In this document: in pieces, positions 9,821-17,151 of the stretch | Numbering within the stretch: the stretch's first letter is position 1 | Layout: the number at the start of each line of letters is the position of its first letter | Assembly: GCF_000426505.1 (NCBI RefSeq) | Contig: NZ_AUFM01000011.1 | Location: forward strand, 1,798,001-1,862,000 | DNA from: Nisaea denitrificans DSM 18348 | GTDB taxonomy: Bacteria > Pseudomonadota > Alphaproteobacteria > Thalassobaculales > Thalassobaculaceae | Direction: 5' to 3' | DNA length: 64,000 nt | The notes under the pieces: generated by a model | Seen by the model: only the letters and a program-made list of their open reading frames with translations | Told to the model about the DNA's origin: nothing | The model's database searches: none | Translations under genes and position numbers: made by a program

Positions 9821-10690
9821 TCAGGCGTAATTCTTCAAAAAGCTCCGGACGGCATCGGCCATGTCCGGACGGTCGAGAGCATACGCGATATTCGCTTCGA
9901 GGAAGCCGGCCTTACTGCCGCAATCGAAGCGATGGCCTTCAAAAAGATAGCCGTTGAACGGCTGCAGCCCAAGCTGCCGCGCCAAGGCGTCCGTCAGCTG
10001 GATTTCCCCACCGGCGCCTTTCTCGAAACGCGCCAGGTCCTCAAACACCTTCGGCTGCAGGATATAGCGGCCGATAACTGCATAATTCGAGGGCGCATCT
10101 TTCGGTTTTGGCTTTTCCACCAGACCGCGCACCTCAATCAAGCGGCCCTTAACCTCTCCCGGCGTGATGACCCCGTACGACTGGGTTTCCTCACGTGCGA
10201 CCTCCATGGCCGCAACCATGTTTCCGCCGACCTCGTTATAGGTATCGACCATCTGCTTCAGACAGCCTTGGCCATTCAAGATCAGGTCATCCGCGAGCAG
10301 AACCGCTACCGGTTCCATGCCGACGAAATTTCGCGCGCACCAGACTGCATGTCCGAGCCCCAGCGGCTCCTGTTGGCGAGTATAGGAAAATTGTCCAGGC
10401 TGCGGGATCGTCGCCTCGACAACCTTCAGCGCCTCTTCCTTGCCACGCTCACCGAGCATGGATTGCAGTTCGAACGCATGATCGAAATGATCCTCTATCG
10501 CGGACTTGCCTCGGCCGGTGACGAAGATGAATTCCTCGATCCCGGCGGCGCGGGCTTCTTCGACGGCATATTGGATGAGTGGCTTGTCGACAACCGGGAG
10601 CATTTCCTTCGGCATCGACTTGGTTGCCGGCAGGAAACGCGTGCCAAGCCCCCCTACCGGAAAGATCGCCTTCCGCACTGGTACTGGCAT
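9821..10690 (-). CDS. galU: UTP--glucose-1-phosphate uridylyltransferase
   Basis: Makes UDP-glucose from UTP and glucose-1-phosphate. The 289 residues begin PVRKAIFPVGGLGTRFLPATK, the nucleotide-binding loop of GalU, followed by MPKEMLPVVDKP and later VEKPKPKDAPSNYAVIGRY and FDCGSKAGF. Complete and of normal length. Second enzyme of the galU-ugd-mutase series; about 100 bases separate it from the J-domain gene upstream on the same strand, so it may have its own promoter in that gap. Confidence 0.97.
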   Translation of the reverse strand: MPVPVRKAIFPVGGLGTRFLPATKSMPKEMLPVVDKPLIQYAVEEARAAGIEEFIFVTGRGKSAIEDHFDHAFELQSMLGERGKEEALKVVEATIPQPGQFSYTRQQEPLGLGHAVWCARNFVGMEPVAVLLADDLILNGQGCLKQMVDTYNEVGGNMVAAMEVAREETQSYGVITPGEVKGRLIEVRGLVEKPKPKDAPSNYAVIGRYILQPKVFEDLARFEKGAGGEIQLTDALARQLGLQPFNGYLFEGHRFDCGSKAGFLEANIAYALDRPDMADAVRSFLKNYA

Positions 10691-10795
10691 ATCTGAACCT
10701 CTAATCGTTGCTCCGGTCCCCTACCTCGCCATACTGGTCGGCAAGGCGCCTCGTTATTCGCATACATCCGGCAAAAACCGCAAGGATCGCTTGGC

Positions 10796-11533
10796 TCAGG
10801 AGCCTAACAGAAAGTCTTTTGCTTCGTTGATCTGGGCCGCGAGATAGTCGGATCCACCGCGGTCGGGGTGATTGACCATCATCAAACGGCGATGTGCCTC
10901 CCGAATCGCAGCCTTGTCAGCGCCTTCCTCCAGGCCCAAAATTTCCAGCGCCTGCTCTCGCGACATGACACCGGAGCCGCGCGATGCCCGCCTGCTCCGG
11001 GTATCGTTATTCGCGCCTGCAGCCTCACCGGCCCGTTCCTGCCAGTCCGGCCCATGAGCCGCAGCGAGATAGCTTTCCAGCACGGCGACAGACTGCGGAT
11101 CGTTCCTGGCACAGTCCGCCAGCAGTTCCAGTACATCGTCAAAGGTCAGAGCGGAGAGCTGCATACCTGCAAAACGGCCTCGCAACACCTCACCAGCAAT
11201 CTCTCCACTATCATGGTCGAGACTGACCGCAAGCGTTTCCGTGCGCACAGCGCTGCTCTGCCCGGCGGACGGACCGCGCGCCATTTTGACAGCGTTCCTG
11301 AAACGACGGAATAGAGCGCCAGCCCGCATGAGCACCGGCAATCCAACTAATCCGGCATACATCAACCAGTCGAAACGCCGGAAGAAAATCAGCGCCATAA
11401 CAAGAACGCCGAGCAGACCAAGCCCGAACCATTTCGCGGTCGCGCGAATCTTTGCCGGATCGGCATTGATGAACCAGTAACCGATCAGACCAAATCCGAC
11501 CAACAGACTGCTGCCCAGTATCAGAAACTGCAC
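10796..11533 (-). CDS. membrane-anchored J-domain protein
   Basis: A 245-residue protein with two hydrophobic N-terminal segments (about 1-20 and 38-60), a basic linker, and a C-terminal J domain carrying HPD at 222-224 (VNHPDRGG) and ending [13 protein letters not shown], which resembles the TIM14/DjlA-like C-terminal type. J domains stimulate DnaK ATPase, so it probably recruits DnaK to the inner membrane. Start is GTG with GGGAGGA 9 bases upstream. It lies 25 bases after the VWA gene and before the sugar-nucleotide genes. Confidence 0.85.
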   Translation of the reverse strand: MQFLILGSSLLVGFGLIGYWFINADPAKIRATAKWFGLGLLGVLVMALIFFRRFDWLMYAGLVGLPVLMRAGALFRRFRNAVKMARGPSAGQSSAVRTETLAVSLDHDSGEIAGEVLRGRFAGMQLSALTFDDVLELLADCARNDPQSVAVLESYLAAAHGPDWQERAGEAAGANNDTRSRRASRGSGVMSREQALEILGLEEGADKAAIREAHRRLMMVNHPDRGGSDYLAAQINEAKDFLLGS

Positions 11534-11558
11534 CTGGCTATCCTCCCGCCGGTCGCCG

Positions 11559-12302
11559 TCATTTGCCGAAGCGATGGGTCAACTGTAAGGCCGCTCCCCC
11601 CCGTTGCGCTGAAAAATCCTGCAGAGCCTTTCTGCCGCCCGCCGCATAAACGGCAACCGCCGTCAGTAAATCCCGGAGCTGCTGGGCACTGTTACCGTCG
11701 AACGGGCAGCAGGCGCCCTTGGTCAATCGCGCGATCTGCTCGAATGCGCGCCGTGCGACCGGATCGCCACCTTCGTGAAAGATGAAGATCGGAACCCCGA
11801 GAACGCCAAGTTCACCTGCCCGATGACAGACCGCATCGATGTCTTCTTCGAACGCATCGCCGATAAACACGACCGCCTGAACCCGCTCCTTGCCTGTCTC
11901 GGAGATGACGTGGCCAAGCAAGCGTCCGATCTGGGTCTGGCCCCCAAGGCAGAATACGCCTGTCATCTCCCGCAGCAGTTTCTCTGTATCCGTCAGCCAG
12001 GCGCTGGCTTTGAACTCGCCGAACCCTCGATAGTAAGCGAGTTGCACCGCAAGACCGCCAAGAGCGGCCGTTTCCGAAAACATCTCACCCTGAAGCTGGC
12101 AGGCCCGATCCCAGGAAGGCTCACGACTGGCCGTGGCATCCATGGCGAAGAGCAGACGCCCCGGCCGTCCCGTGGGAACCGCTGCGGGCGCGCTGCGGAC
12201 CCGGCGCACGAATGCGTCGATATCGGATTGGGACGAGATCGACGCGGACGGCGCCGCTCCCGGCCGGTCAACGATCCCTCCGCTCTTTTTTCGTGTGGTC
12301 AT
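11559..12302 (-). CDS. VWA (von Willebrand factor A)-like protein
   Basis: A 247-residue soluble protein with a VWA-like fold: first strand [12 protein letters not shown] supplies an aspartate and Ser/Thr in a variant MIDAS (DxTxS), with [13 protein letters not shown] as a later strand and acidic loop. No signal peptide. Family members of this size in alphaproteobacteria have no assigned function; VWA folds usually bind metal and partner proteins. Co-transcribed with the J-domain gene (25-base gap), so a chaperone-linked assembly role is possible. It is divergent from the GNAT gene at 12388, with 85 bases between. Confidence 0.75.
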   Translation of the reverse strand: MTTRKKSGGIVDRPGAAPSASISSQSDIDAFVRRVRSAPAAVPTGRPGRLLFAMDATASREPSWDRACQLQGEMFSETAALGGLAVQLAYYRGFGEFKASAWLTDTEKLLREMTGVFCLGGQTQIGRLLGHVISETGKERVQAVVFIGDAFEEDIDAVCHRAGELGVLGVPIFIFHEGGDPVARRAFEQIARLTKGACCPFDGNSAQQLRDLLTAVAVYAAGGRKALQDFSAQRGGAALQLTHRFGK

Positions 12303-12387
12303 CTTCGACGCTTCACTTTCTTCGAGGCTTTAGCATTATGTTGCATCGCAGCCTCAAGTTTCCAACCCGCATCGCAGGGAGATCATA

Positions 12388-12873
12388 ATGGAATTCCGTG
12401 TCAGGGCTTTGCTGGAAAAGGATGCGCAGCGCGTGGCGGAGATGGCCGCCGCTTTGTCCGCTCATGAAGGCATGCCGCCACCGCCCTTCGATGCCGACGA
12501 CGTGATCCGCTATGGTTTCGGCGAGCACAAGCGGTTCGACGGCATCGTCGCGGAACGTGATTCGGACCTGATCGGTTACGCCATTTTCATCAACAGCTTC
12601 AATATCGGGCTCGGCACACCCGGCCTTCACATGCTCGACCTCTATGTCGAGGACCGGGCCCGTGGCACCGGTGCCGGACGCGCTCTGATCGGTGCCGTGG
12701 CGGCAGAAACCATTGCACGCGGCGGGTCCTGGGTGGTCTGGCAGTCCCTGCCAACCAATTCGGTCGCCATCGAATTCTATAATCATATCGGCAGCAGGCA
12801 GTACCAAGCTGCGGACTTCGAGCTCAGCGGACTGACATTGAACGAGATGGCTGCCGAGTCGAGCTGGCGTTAG
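12388..12873 (+). CDS. GNAT family N-acetyltransferase
   Basis: A 161-residue GNAT acetyltransferase. Seen: strand LHMLDLYVEDRARGTGAGRA with the acetyl-CoA pyrophosphate loop RGTGAGRA (motif A), and the motif B segment SVAIEFYNHIGS (about 131-142). Starts at an ATG after GGGAGATCATA. Substrate cannot be read from the sequence. Not in an obvious operon. Confidence 0.85.
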   Translation: MEFRVRALLEKDAQRVAEMAAALSAHEGMPPPPFDADDVIRYGFGEHKRFDGIVAERDSDLIGYAIFINSFNIGLGTPGLHMLDLYVEDRARGTGAGRALIGAVAAETIARGGSWVVWQSLPTNSVAIEFYNHIGSRQYQAADFELSGLTLNEMAAESSWR

Positions 12874-12888
12874 ATCCTCAAGAGCCGC

Positions 12889-13293
12889 CTACGCGGCGCC
12901 CGGCCAGACCAGTTCCAGGCGAATGCCGCCCGGCTCGCGGAACATCATGTGCTTCCTCGGCCCGGCGCCCATGATTTCCGGCATGAACTCGATCTCCACC
13001 CCCGGCCAGTCCCGCACACGCTCGGCAGTCGCATAGAGGACATCCTCCCCCGGAACCTCGATGGCAAGGTGGTGCAGGCCGATATTCGCCCGCCGGTCGA
13101 AATCGACCACGTCCTGTGAATGGTCAACCTGCCAGAGTGTCATGCGCAGATTCCCATCCGTGACTGCGTTACGAGGGTAACTCTCGTCCCGCGCCAGTTC
13201 CTCCCAGCCGAGCACCTCGACAAAAAACCGGGTGGTCTCGTCCAGATCTCGGACAGACAGGCCTAGATGATTCAGTCCGGCAGTCACACTCAC
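12889..13293 (-). CDS. VOC family protein (glyoxalase/bleomycin-resistance fold)
   Basis: A 134-residue vicinal-oxygen-chelate protein built of two beta-alpha-beta-beta-beta units. Possible metal ligands are His9 in LNHLGLSV, a His in GLHHLAIEV and a Glu in IRLELVW near the end. Such folds carry glyoxalases, dioxygenases and resistance proteins; which reaction applies is unknown. It is convergent with the GNAT gene (15 bases apart) and 63 bases downstream of mipZ. Confidence 0.8.
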   Translation of the reverse strand: MSVTAGLNHLGLSVRDLDETTRFFVEVLGWEELARDESYPRNAVTDGNLRMTLWQVDHSQDVVDFDRRANIGLHHLAIEVPGEDVLYATAERVRDWPGVEIEFMPEIMGAGPRKHMMFREPGGIRLELVWPGAA

Positions 13294-13355
13294 GGCAGCA
13301 GTCCATTCTTGCGGCAGATGCTGGACATAAAGTCCGGAAAAACAGACAGAGGCCC

Positions 13356-14297
13356 TTACTCTTCCTGGTCCTCATCCCCTATCACCGATGGAGTCTCGAC
13401 GGCCTCGTCAGTCGGCTCACTGGAATGCGGCGTCGGGATCCGGTTTGGCAGCTGCAACGAATTCAGCAGGCCCCGGACTTCCTGACGGGCCGCGACATGA
13501 GAAAGCTGCGGCTTGCCACTGTCGCCAATCTCGAAGACATCGAGCATGGTCAGACCGCGCAGGAACAACTCGCGGAAAATCACCCGTTCACTGAAACCGG
13601 GCGCCACCCGAAAGCCGATCCGCTTTGCCAGCAGACCAACCACGCGCTCCATTTCCTGCTTGTTGCGCGCAGCCAGACTGGAGAGGCGGTTGCGCATCAC
13701 GATCCAGTCGAGCGTGCCGCCATCGCGGGCTGCTTTCTGTTTGCGGGCCTCCCAGACCATTTCGGAATAGACACTCGGCTTGATGATCTCACCGGTCCGG
13801 CCATCGACATTGGCCAGCATGTCCAGATCGACAAAGCTGTCATTCAGCGGCGTGACCAGCTTGTCCGCGTAGCCGGTCGCAAGACGGCCGACATAGGTGT
13901 CTGTACCCGGACAATCGATCACCACGAAATCGGCCTCTGATCGCAGCTTCTTCAGGACGGCCTCAAATCGTTGCTTGTCCTCCGCCTCTGCTTCCTTGCG
14001 GTTTGGCTTGTCGCTGCGGGAGAGGAACACATGCACGGGCATCGGCATCGAAATGCCATCGTTCTTCATCGTCGCCGCGCGGTTGGAAAGATACCGGGTC
14101 AATGTCCACTGCCGCATATCGAGATCGATGGAGCCGACTTTAAAGCCAAGCCGGAGCAGTGCCACGGTCACATGCATGGAGCCCGTGGATTTACCGGAGC
14201 CGCCTTTCTCGTTCCCGAATACGATAACCGTCGCCGGATCGTCAGGTCCGAGCGGCGCTGGCGCCTTGGCGCCGGTATCCGGAGATTGGTCGGTCAC
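13356..14297 (-). CDS. mipZ: division plane positioning ATPase MipZ
   Basis: ParA/MinD-type P-loop ATPase that forms bipolar gradients by binding ParB and blocks FtsZ assembly away from midcell; essential in Caulobacter and confined largely to alphaproteobacteria. Seen: deviant Walker A KGGSGKST (31-38), the DLDMRQWTLTRYLSNR segment typical of MipZ, and FVVIDCPGTD (Walker B). GTG start with GAGGTGA upstream. The C-terminus (after about residue 270) is acidic and lineage-specific. Length 313 is a little above the usual range. No division genes are adjacent, as is usual for mipZ. Confidence 0.95.
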   Translation of the reverse strand: MTDQSPDTGAKAPAPLGPDDPATVIVFGNEKGGSGKSTGSMHVTVALLRLGFKVGSIDLDMRQWTLTRYLSNRAATMKNDGISMPMPVHVFLSRSDKPNRKEAEAEDKQRFEAVLKKLRSEADFVVIDCPGTDTYVGRLATGYADKLVTPLNDSFVDLDMLANVDGRTGEIIKPSVYSEMVWEARKQKAARDGGTLDWIVMRNRLSSLAARNKQEMERVVGLLAKRIGFRVAPGFSERVIFRELFLRGLTMLDVFEIGDSGKPQLSHVAARQEVRGLLNSLQLPNRIPTPHSSEPTDEAVETPSVIGDEDQEE

Positions 14298-14747
14298 GTC
14301 ATCACCTCACGAACAAATGCCTTCGGTTCTTATCCCCGGTCCCCAGCGGCGTAAAGAGAGAAGCCGCATCAGTGGATACGTCATCGCTCACGATCCGCTC
14401 TTGTAGAAGCCCGATACGTACGCAGAACAGGCTTCCGGGAGAGCCGGCCTGCGACTGGCGGCGGTTAAATATCAAGCAGAGGTCGCCGAAAGAAAAACAC
14501 CCGGACAACACGTCACCATTATATATGCGCCGAATGTCTTTTTGGCGTAAAAACAAAATTTCTTCACTAAAATAGGGGCTTAATGCAGCGATCTGACCCT
14601 TTTTTGGAAAAACCCTCCGAATGCAATTGGTTAGCCAACCAATCAGGGAAAATTTTCTTTTTTTCGAATATTTTTAAACAAGCTGGCACTTCACCTATAG
14701 CCCGCTTTTTCGTCAACTGGGCATACCATTTGGCGCGGGAGGTCGCG
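14298..14747. other. 450-base intergenic region, AT-rich in part
   Basis: No gene supported. It should hold the mipZ promoter on the minus strand and that of the 70-aa gene on the plus strand. 14560-14700 is clearly AT-richer than its surroundings. One near-perfect palindrome lies at 14626-14643 (separate entry). An 84-codon open frame on the minus strand (14302-14556) lacks family features and a ribosome site and is not called. Confidence 0.6.
14626..14643. promoter_or_regulatory. palindrome ATTGGTT-AGCC-AACCAAT, candidate operator
   Basis: Seven-base arms ATTGGTT and AACCAAT are perfect inverted repeats around AGCC. It is about 105 bases before the 70-aa gene. No T-run follows, so it is more like an operator for a dimeric regulator than a terminator. 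The cognate regulator is unknown. Confidence 0.4.
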
Positions 14748-14960
14748 ATGAACCTGACTATGGAACACCGAACCGCTCGGTACACCGGCGATATTCATGA
14801 GCTTCTCTTTAATCGGGTCGGCACCATCAGCAAGGCGAACGGGCATGACGACCCGCGGTCGCCCGAAGTAGGCCTCTGGGTCTTCCTGCCGAAGGAAACC
14901 GATTGCGAGGCCGTACTGATCCGCCGGCGCGACTGGGAAGAGGCTATGCTCCATTATTAG
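14748..14960 (+). CDS. small protein of unknown function, 70 aa
   Basis: Not recognised. The reading frame is open from 14583, but the ATG at 14748 is preferred because GGGAGGT lies just before it and the upstream residues are low-complexity from AT-rich DNA. The protein is soluble, with EHRTARYTGDIHELLFNRVG and a C-terminal EAVLIRRRDWEEAMLHY that could form a helix. No signal peptide. It is isolated between mipZ and the minus-strand outer-membrane gene. Confidence 0.45.
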   Translation: MNLTMEHRTARYTGDIHELLFNRVGTISKANGHDDPRSPEVGLWVFLPKETDCEAVLIRRRDWEEAMLHY

Positions 14961-15120
14961 TCCCGGATTATCCGCACGCATTTATTATCCCATCGCTGGT
15001 CGGCGGAGAAGATCGGCGGACAGGATGCCGGTTTCGAGCAGGTGGACCTGCTCTGGTGCGTTGCCGGCCACGTTATCCTTTCGGCCGTGAAACCGGCGGC
15101 ATAGTCCCGCCGGCCACGCC

Positions 15121-16338
15121 TCAGAAATAGCGGATCAGTGTCAGACTGACGAAATCGTCACGCTCCAGCGCCTTGAGACCGTTCTCGCTGTCGGCATTGA
15201 GGAAGAAACGGGCAACCGCCTCTACCTTCCAGTCATCCCCGATCCGGCGTTCCGCCTCCAGAGACAGCAAGGTCGAGCCATCCTCGTTATCGACCACCGC
15301 CCCGGCAAGGAGCGAGGTATCGTCGACATCGTTGAAGGTCAGCCGCGTGCCGATGAATGTGTCGTTATTGGCAAGCGTCCCCGGCGCGCTGCTATCCTCG
15401 TCCCGGCCGTCATACTGATATTCGGCCAGAAACCCGAGATCCATGTCACTGCCGCGAACGCCGAAGAGCGTATATTCGAACCCGGCGACTGCTGCGGGGA
15501 AATAGTCCCCGTGCCCGCCCCTGCCGATGGCCTCAAGCTTCCAGAGCCAGGCATCGGTGGTGTATTGCAGATCCAGCCCTGTCTGGTCGATCTGGTCGTA
15601 ATAAGGCGTCAAGTTGGACGGATTGGCGGGATCGAGCGCGAGCAGGCGCGGCTCGCGGCTGGTGCCGTGAAAATGCGACAACCCAACATCGAAATCGCCG
15701 ATCACCTGGGACCAGCGGACCGCAAGGTCCGGATGGAACTCTTCCGCATCCGAGTCGTACTGCGCATCGTCATCGACACGAACACCGCCGCTCAGCCGGG
15801 CATCCGCATCAGGGAACGTGCGTTCACGGAAATAGGGCATGACGAATAAGCTGAACGTGCCCAGGTCGCTCGGCACCGCAAGCTGTACCATCGGCTGGCC
15901 CAGTTTGTCTTCCAGGTCCACATCCTCGACCCCGTCGCTCTGGTTCACTATGTCAACCAGGTGCCGGGATTCGGTGACGCCCCAGAAGACCTTGTCGGCA
16001 CCGATCACCAGATCGTAGCCATCGCCGATATGCAGCCAGTTGGCCTCCCGAAGATCGACATGGGTCCGGCTGTCATCGTCCCTGTCGACACGCGCAAAAG
16101 GCACCAGCGTGAGACGATCGTCTCCGCCATTCCAGTCCGCGGAGATTTCCGGCTCCAGGTAGAAGGACGGACTGACAGCCCGGTCCCGCTGCAAGCCGAA
16201 GGCGGGGTCGTTCGGGAATAACCGGAGCTCCATGCCGAGCTCCAGACTGGTTTCTATGTTCGGCTCCTTCGCCAGAGCGGGCAGAGCACCGGCGGCGAGG
16301 CAAAGCCCCGCCGCCGCAATACGGACACCACTGATCAT
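15121..16338 (-). CDS. outer-membrane beta-barrel protein of the MMPL export cluster
   Basis: A 405-residue protein with signal peptide (cleavage near LPALA-KE), no membrane helices, many alternating Asp/aromatic strands and a terminal Tyr-Phe (LTLIRYF), the signature of BAM-inserted barrels. It resembles porin-like DUF1302/alginate-export-type barrels, though I cannot fix a family. The start overlaps the stop of the LolA-like gene by 4 bases, so it is the last gene of an MMPL permease - periplasmic carrier - barrel operon. It may be the outer-membrane exit or recipient of the exported cargo. Confidence 0.75.
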   Translation of the reverse strand: MISGVRIAAAGLCLAAGALPALAKEPNIETSLELGMELRLFPNDPAFGLQRDRAVSPSFYLEPEISADWNGGDDRLTLVPFARVDRDDDSRTHVDLREANWLHIGDGYDLVIGADKVFWGVTESRHLVDIVNQSDGVEDVDLEDKLGQPMVQLAVPSDLGTFSLFVMPYFRERTFPDADARLSGGVRVDDDAQYDSDAEEFHPDLAVRWSQVIGDFDVGLSHFHGTSREPRLLALDPANPSNLTPYYDQIDQTGLDLQYTTDAWLWKLEAIGRGGHGDYFPAAVAGFEYTLFGVRGSDMDLGFLAEYQYDGRDEDSSAPGTLANNDTFIGTRLTFNDVDDTSLLAGAVVDNEDGSTLLSLEAERRIGDDWKVEAVARFFLNADSENGLKALERDDFVSLTLIRYF

Positions 16339-17147
16339 CTGACGCGCTTCAGCCTGTTCTTCTCGAAATCACCCTCCGAGAGCCCGACCTTGAAGCTGTA
16401 ATCCTCGAAGGTCAGGGTGGTGGACTTACCGGTCTGGTGGTTGGTCATGTCCATCCGGTGGGTCCGCCAGTACTGGCCCTGATACTGCTTGTAATCGAGC
16501 TGCAGCAGGGTTTTCAGGAGCGCATCCTTGCGGTCGTAGAACTCTGTCTTGCGCGGCTGATAGTCCTGTTTGTCCACCCAGGAGACCTGCTTGGTGTAGC
16601 CGGAATGCTCATAGAGCGGTTTACGCTCGACAACGAAGCATTCCCTGGTCGGTGCCGCCTCGCCGCAATTCTCGTCCCGCAGCCATGTGTAGTCGTACCG
16701 GTCCACTTCCTGGCTCACCAGATCCTCGTAGGCGAACTCGGAGCCTACGAAGGGGCCGGACTTGTTCTTGGACGAGATCCGCTTCACCCGCTTCAGGGCC
16801 GGCAGGTACAGCCACTGATCGTCCGGATCCAGGATCTTGGTATGCGAGAGAAAGGCCGTTCCCTCGATATCCCTCGGCTTGTCGAACACAGTGATGCTCT
16901 TGTCCCCGACGCCCCGCTCCGGCACTTCGAGGGAGCGGAGCCGCAATTCGCGGACGCTGCTCTCTCCCTCGGCGTTGCGCAGGATCATCGACATCACGAC
17001 ATCGCTGTCGCCCCAACCGAGATCCCGCCGGTCGGTCTCCTCGGCAATCGCCCGCCCCTTCTCTTGTGGCGTTTCCGCGTAGGCGGATTGCAGCACCGGA
17101 CTGATGGCGAGCACCGCCAGGGCGAGAATGCGCTGAAGTTTTCCCAT
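16335..17147 (-). CDS. LolA-like outer membrane lipoprotein-sorting protein
   Basis: A 270-residue exported protein of the LolA-like family (PF17131), which shares the open beta-barrel fold of LolA and carries a hydrophobic ligand. Signal peptide to about ISPVLQSAYA. Family features: DKPRDIEGTAFLSH, DDQWLYLPALKRVKRISS, KSGPFVGSEFAYEDL, and SWVDKQDYQPRKTEFYDR. Start MGKLQRI chosen for the GGAG site 6 bases before; an upstream ATG adds 8 residues. It begins 4 bases after the MMPL stop, so it probably takes a lipid from that permease through the periplasm. Confidence 0.88.
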   Translation of the reverse strand: MGKLQRILALAVLAISPVLQSAYAETPQEKGRAIAEETDRRDLGWGDSDVVMSMILRNAEGESSVRELRLRSLEVPERGVGDKSITVFDKPRDIEGTAFLSHTKILDPDDQWLYLPALKRVKRISSKNKSGPFVGSEFAYEDLVSQEVDRYDYTWLRDENCGEAAPTRECFVVERKPLYEHSGYTKQVSWVDKQDYQPRKTEFYDRKDALLKTLLQLDYKQYQGQYWRTHRMDMTNHQTGKSTTLTFEDYSFKVGLSEGDFEKNRLKRVR

Positions 17148-17151
17148 TTTC

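Noticed and set aside
14302-14556. An 84-codon minus-strand frame before mipZ
   Set aside because: No ribosome site and no family signal; likely part of the mipZ upstream region.
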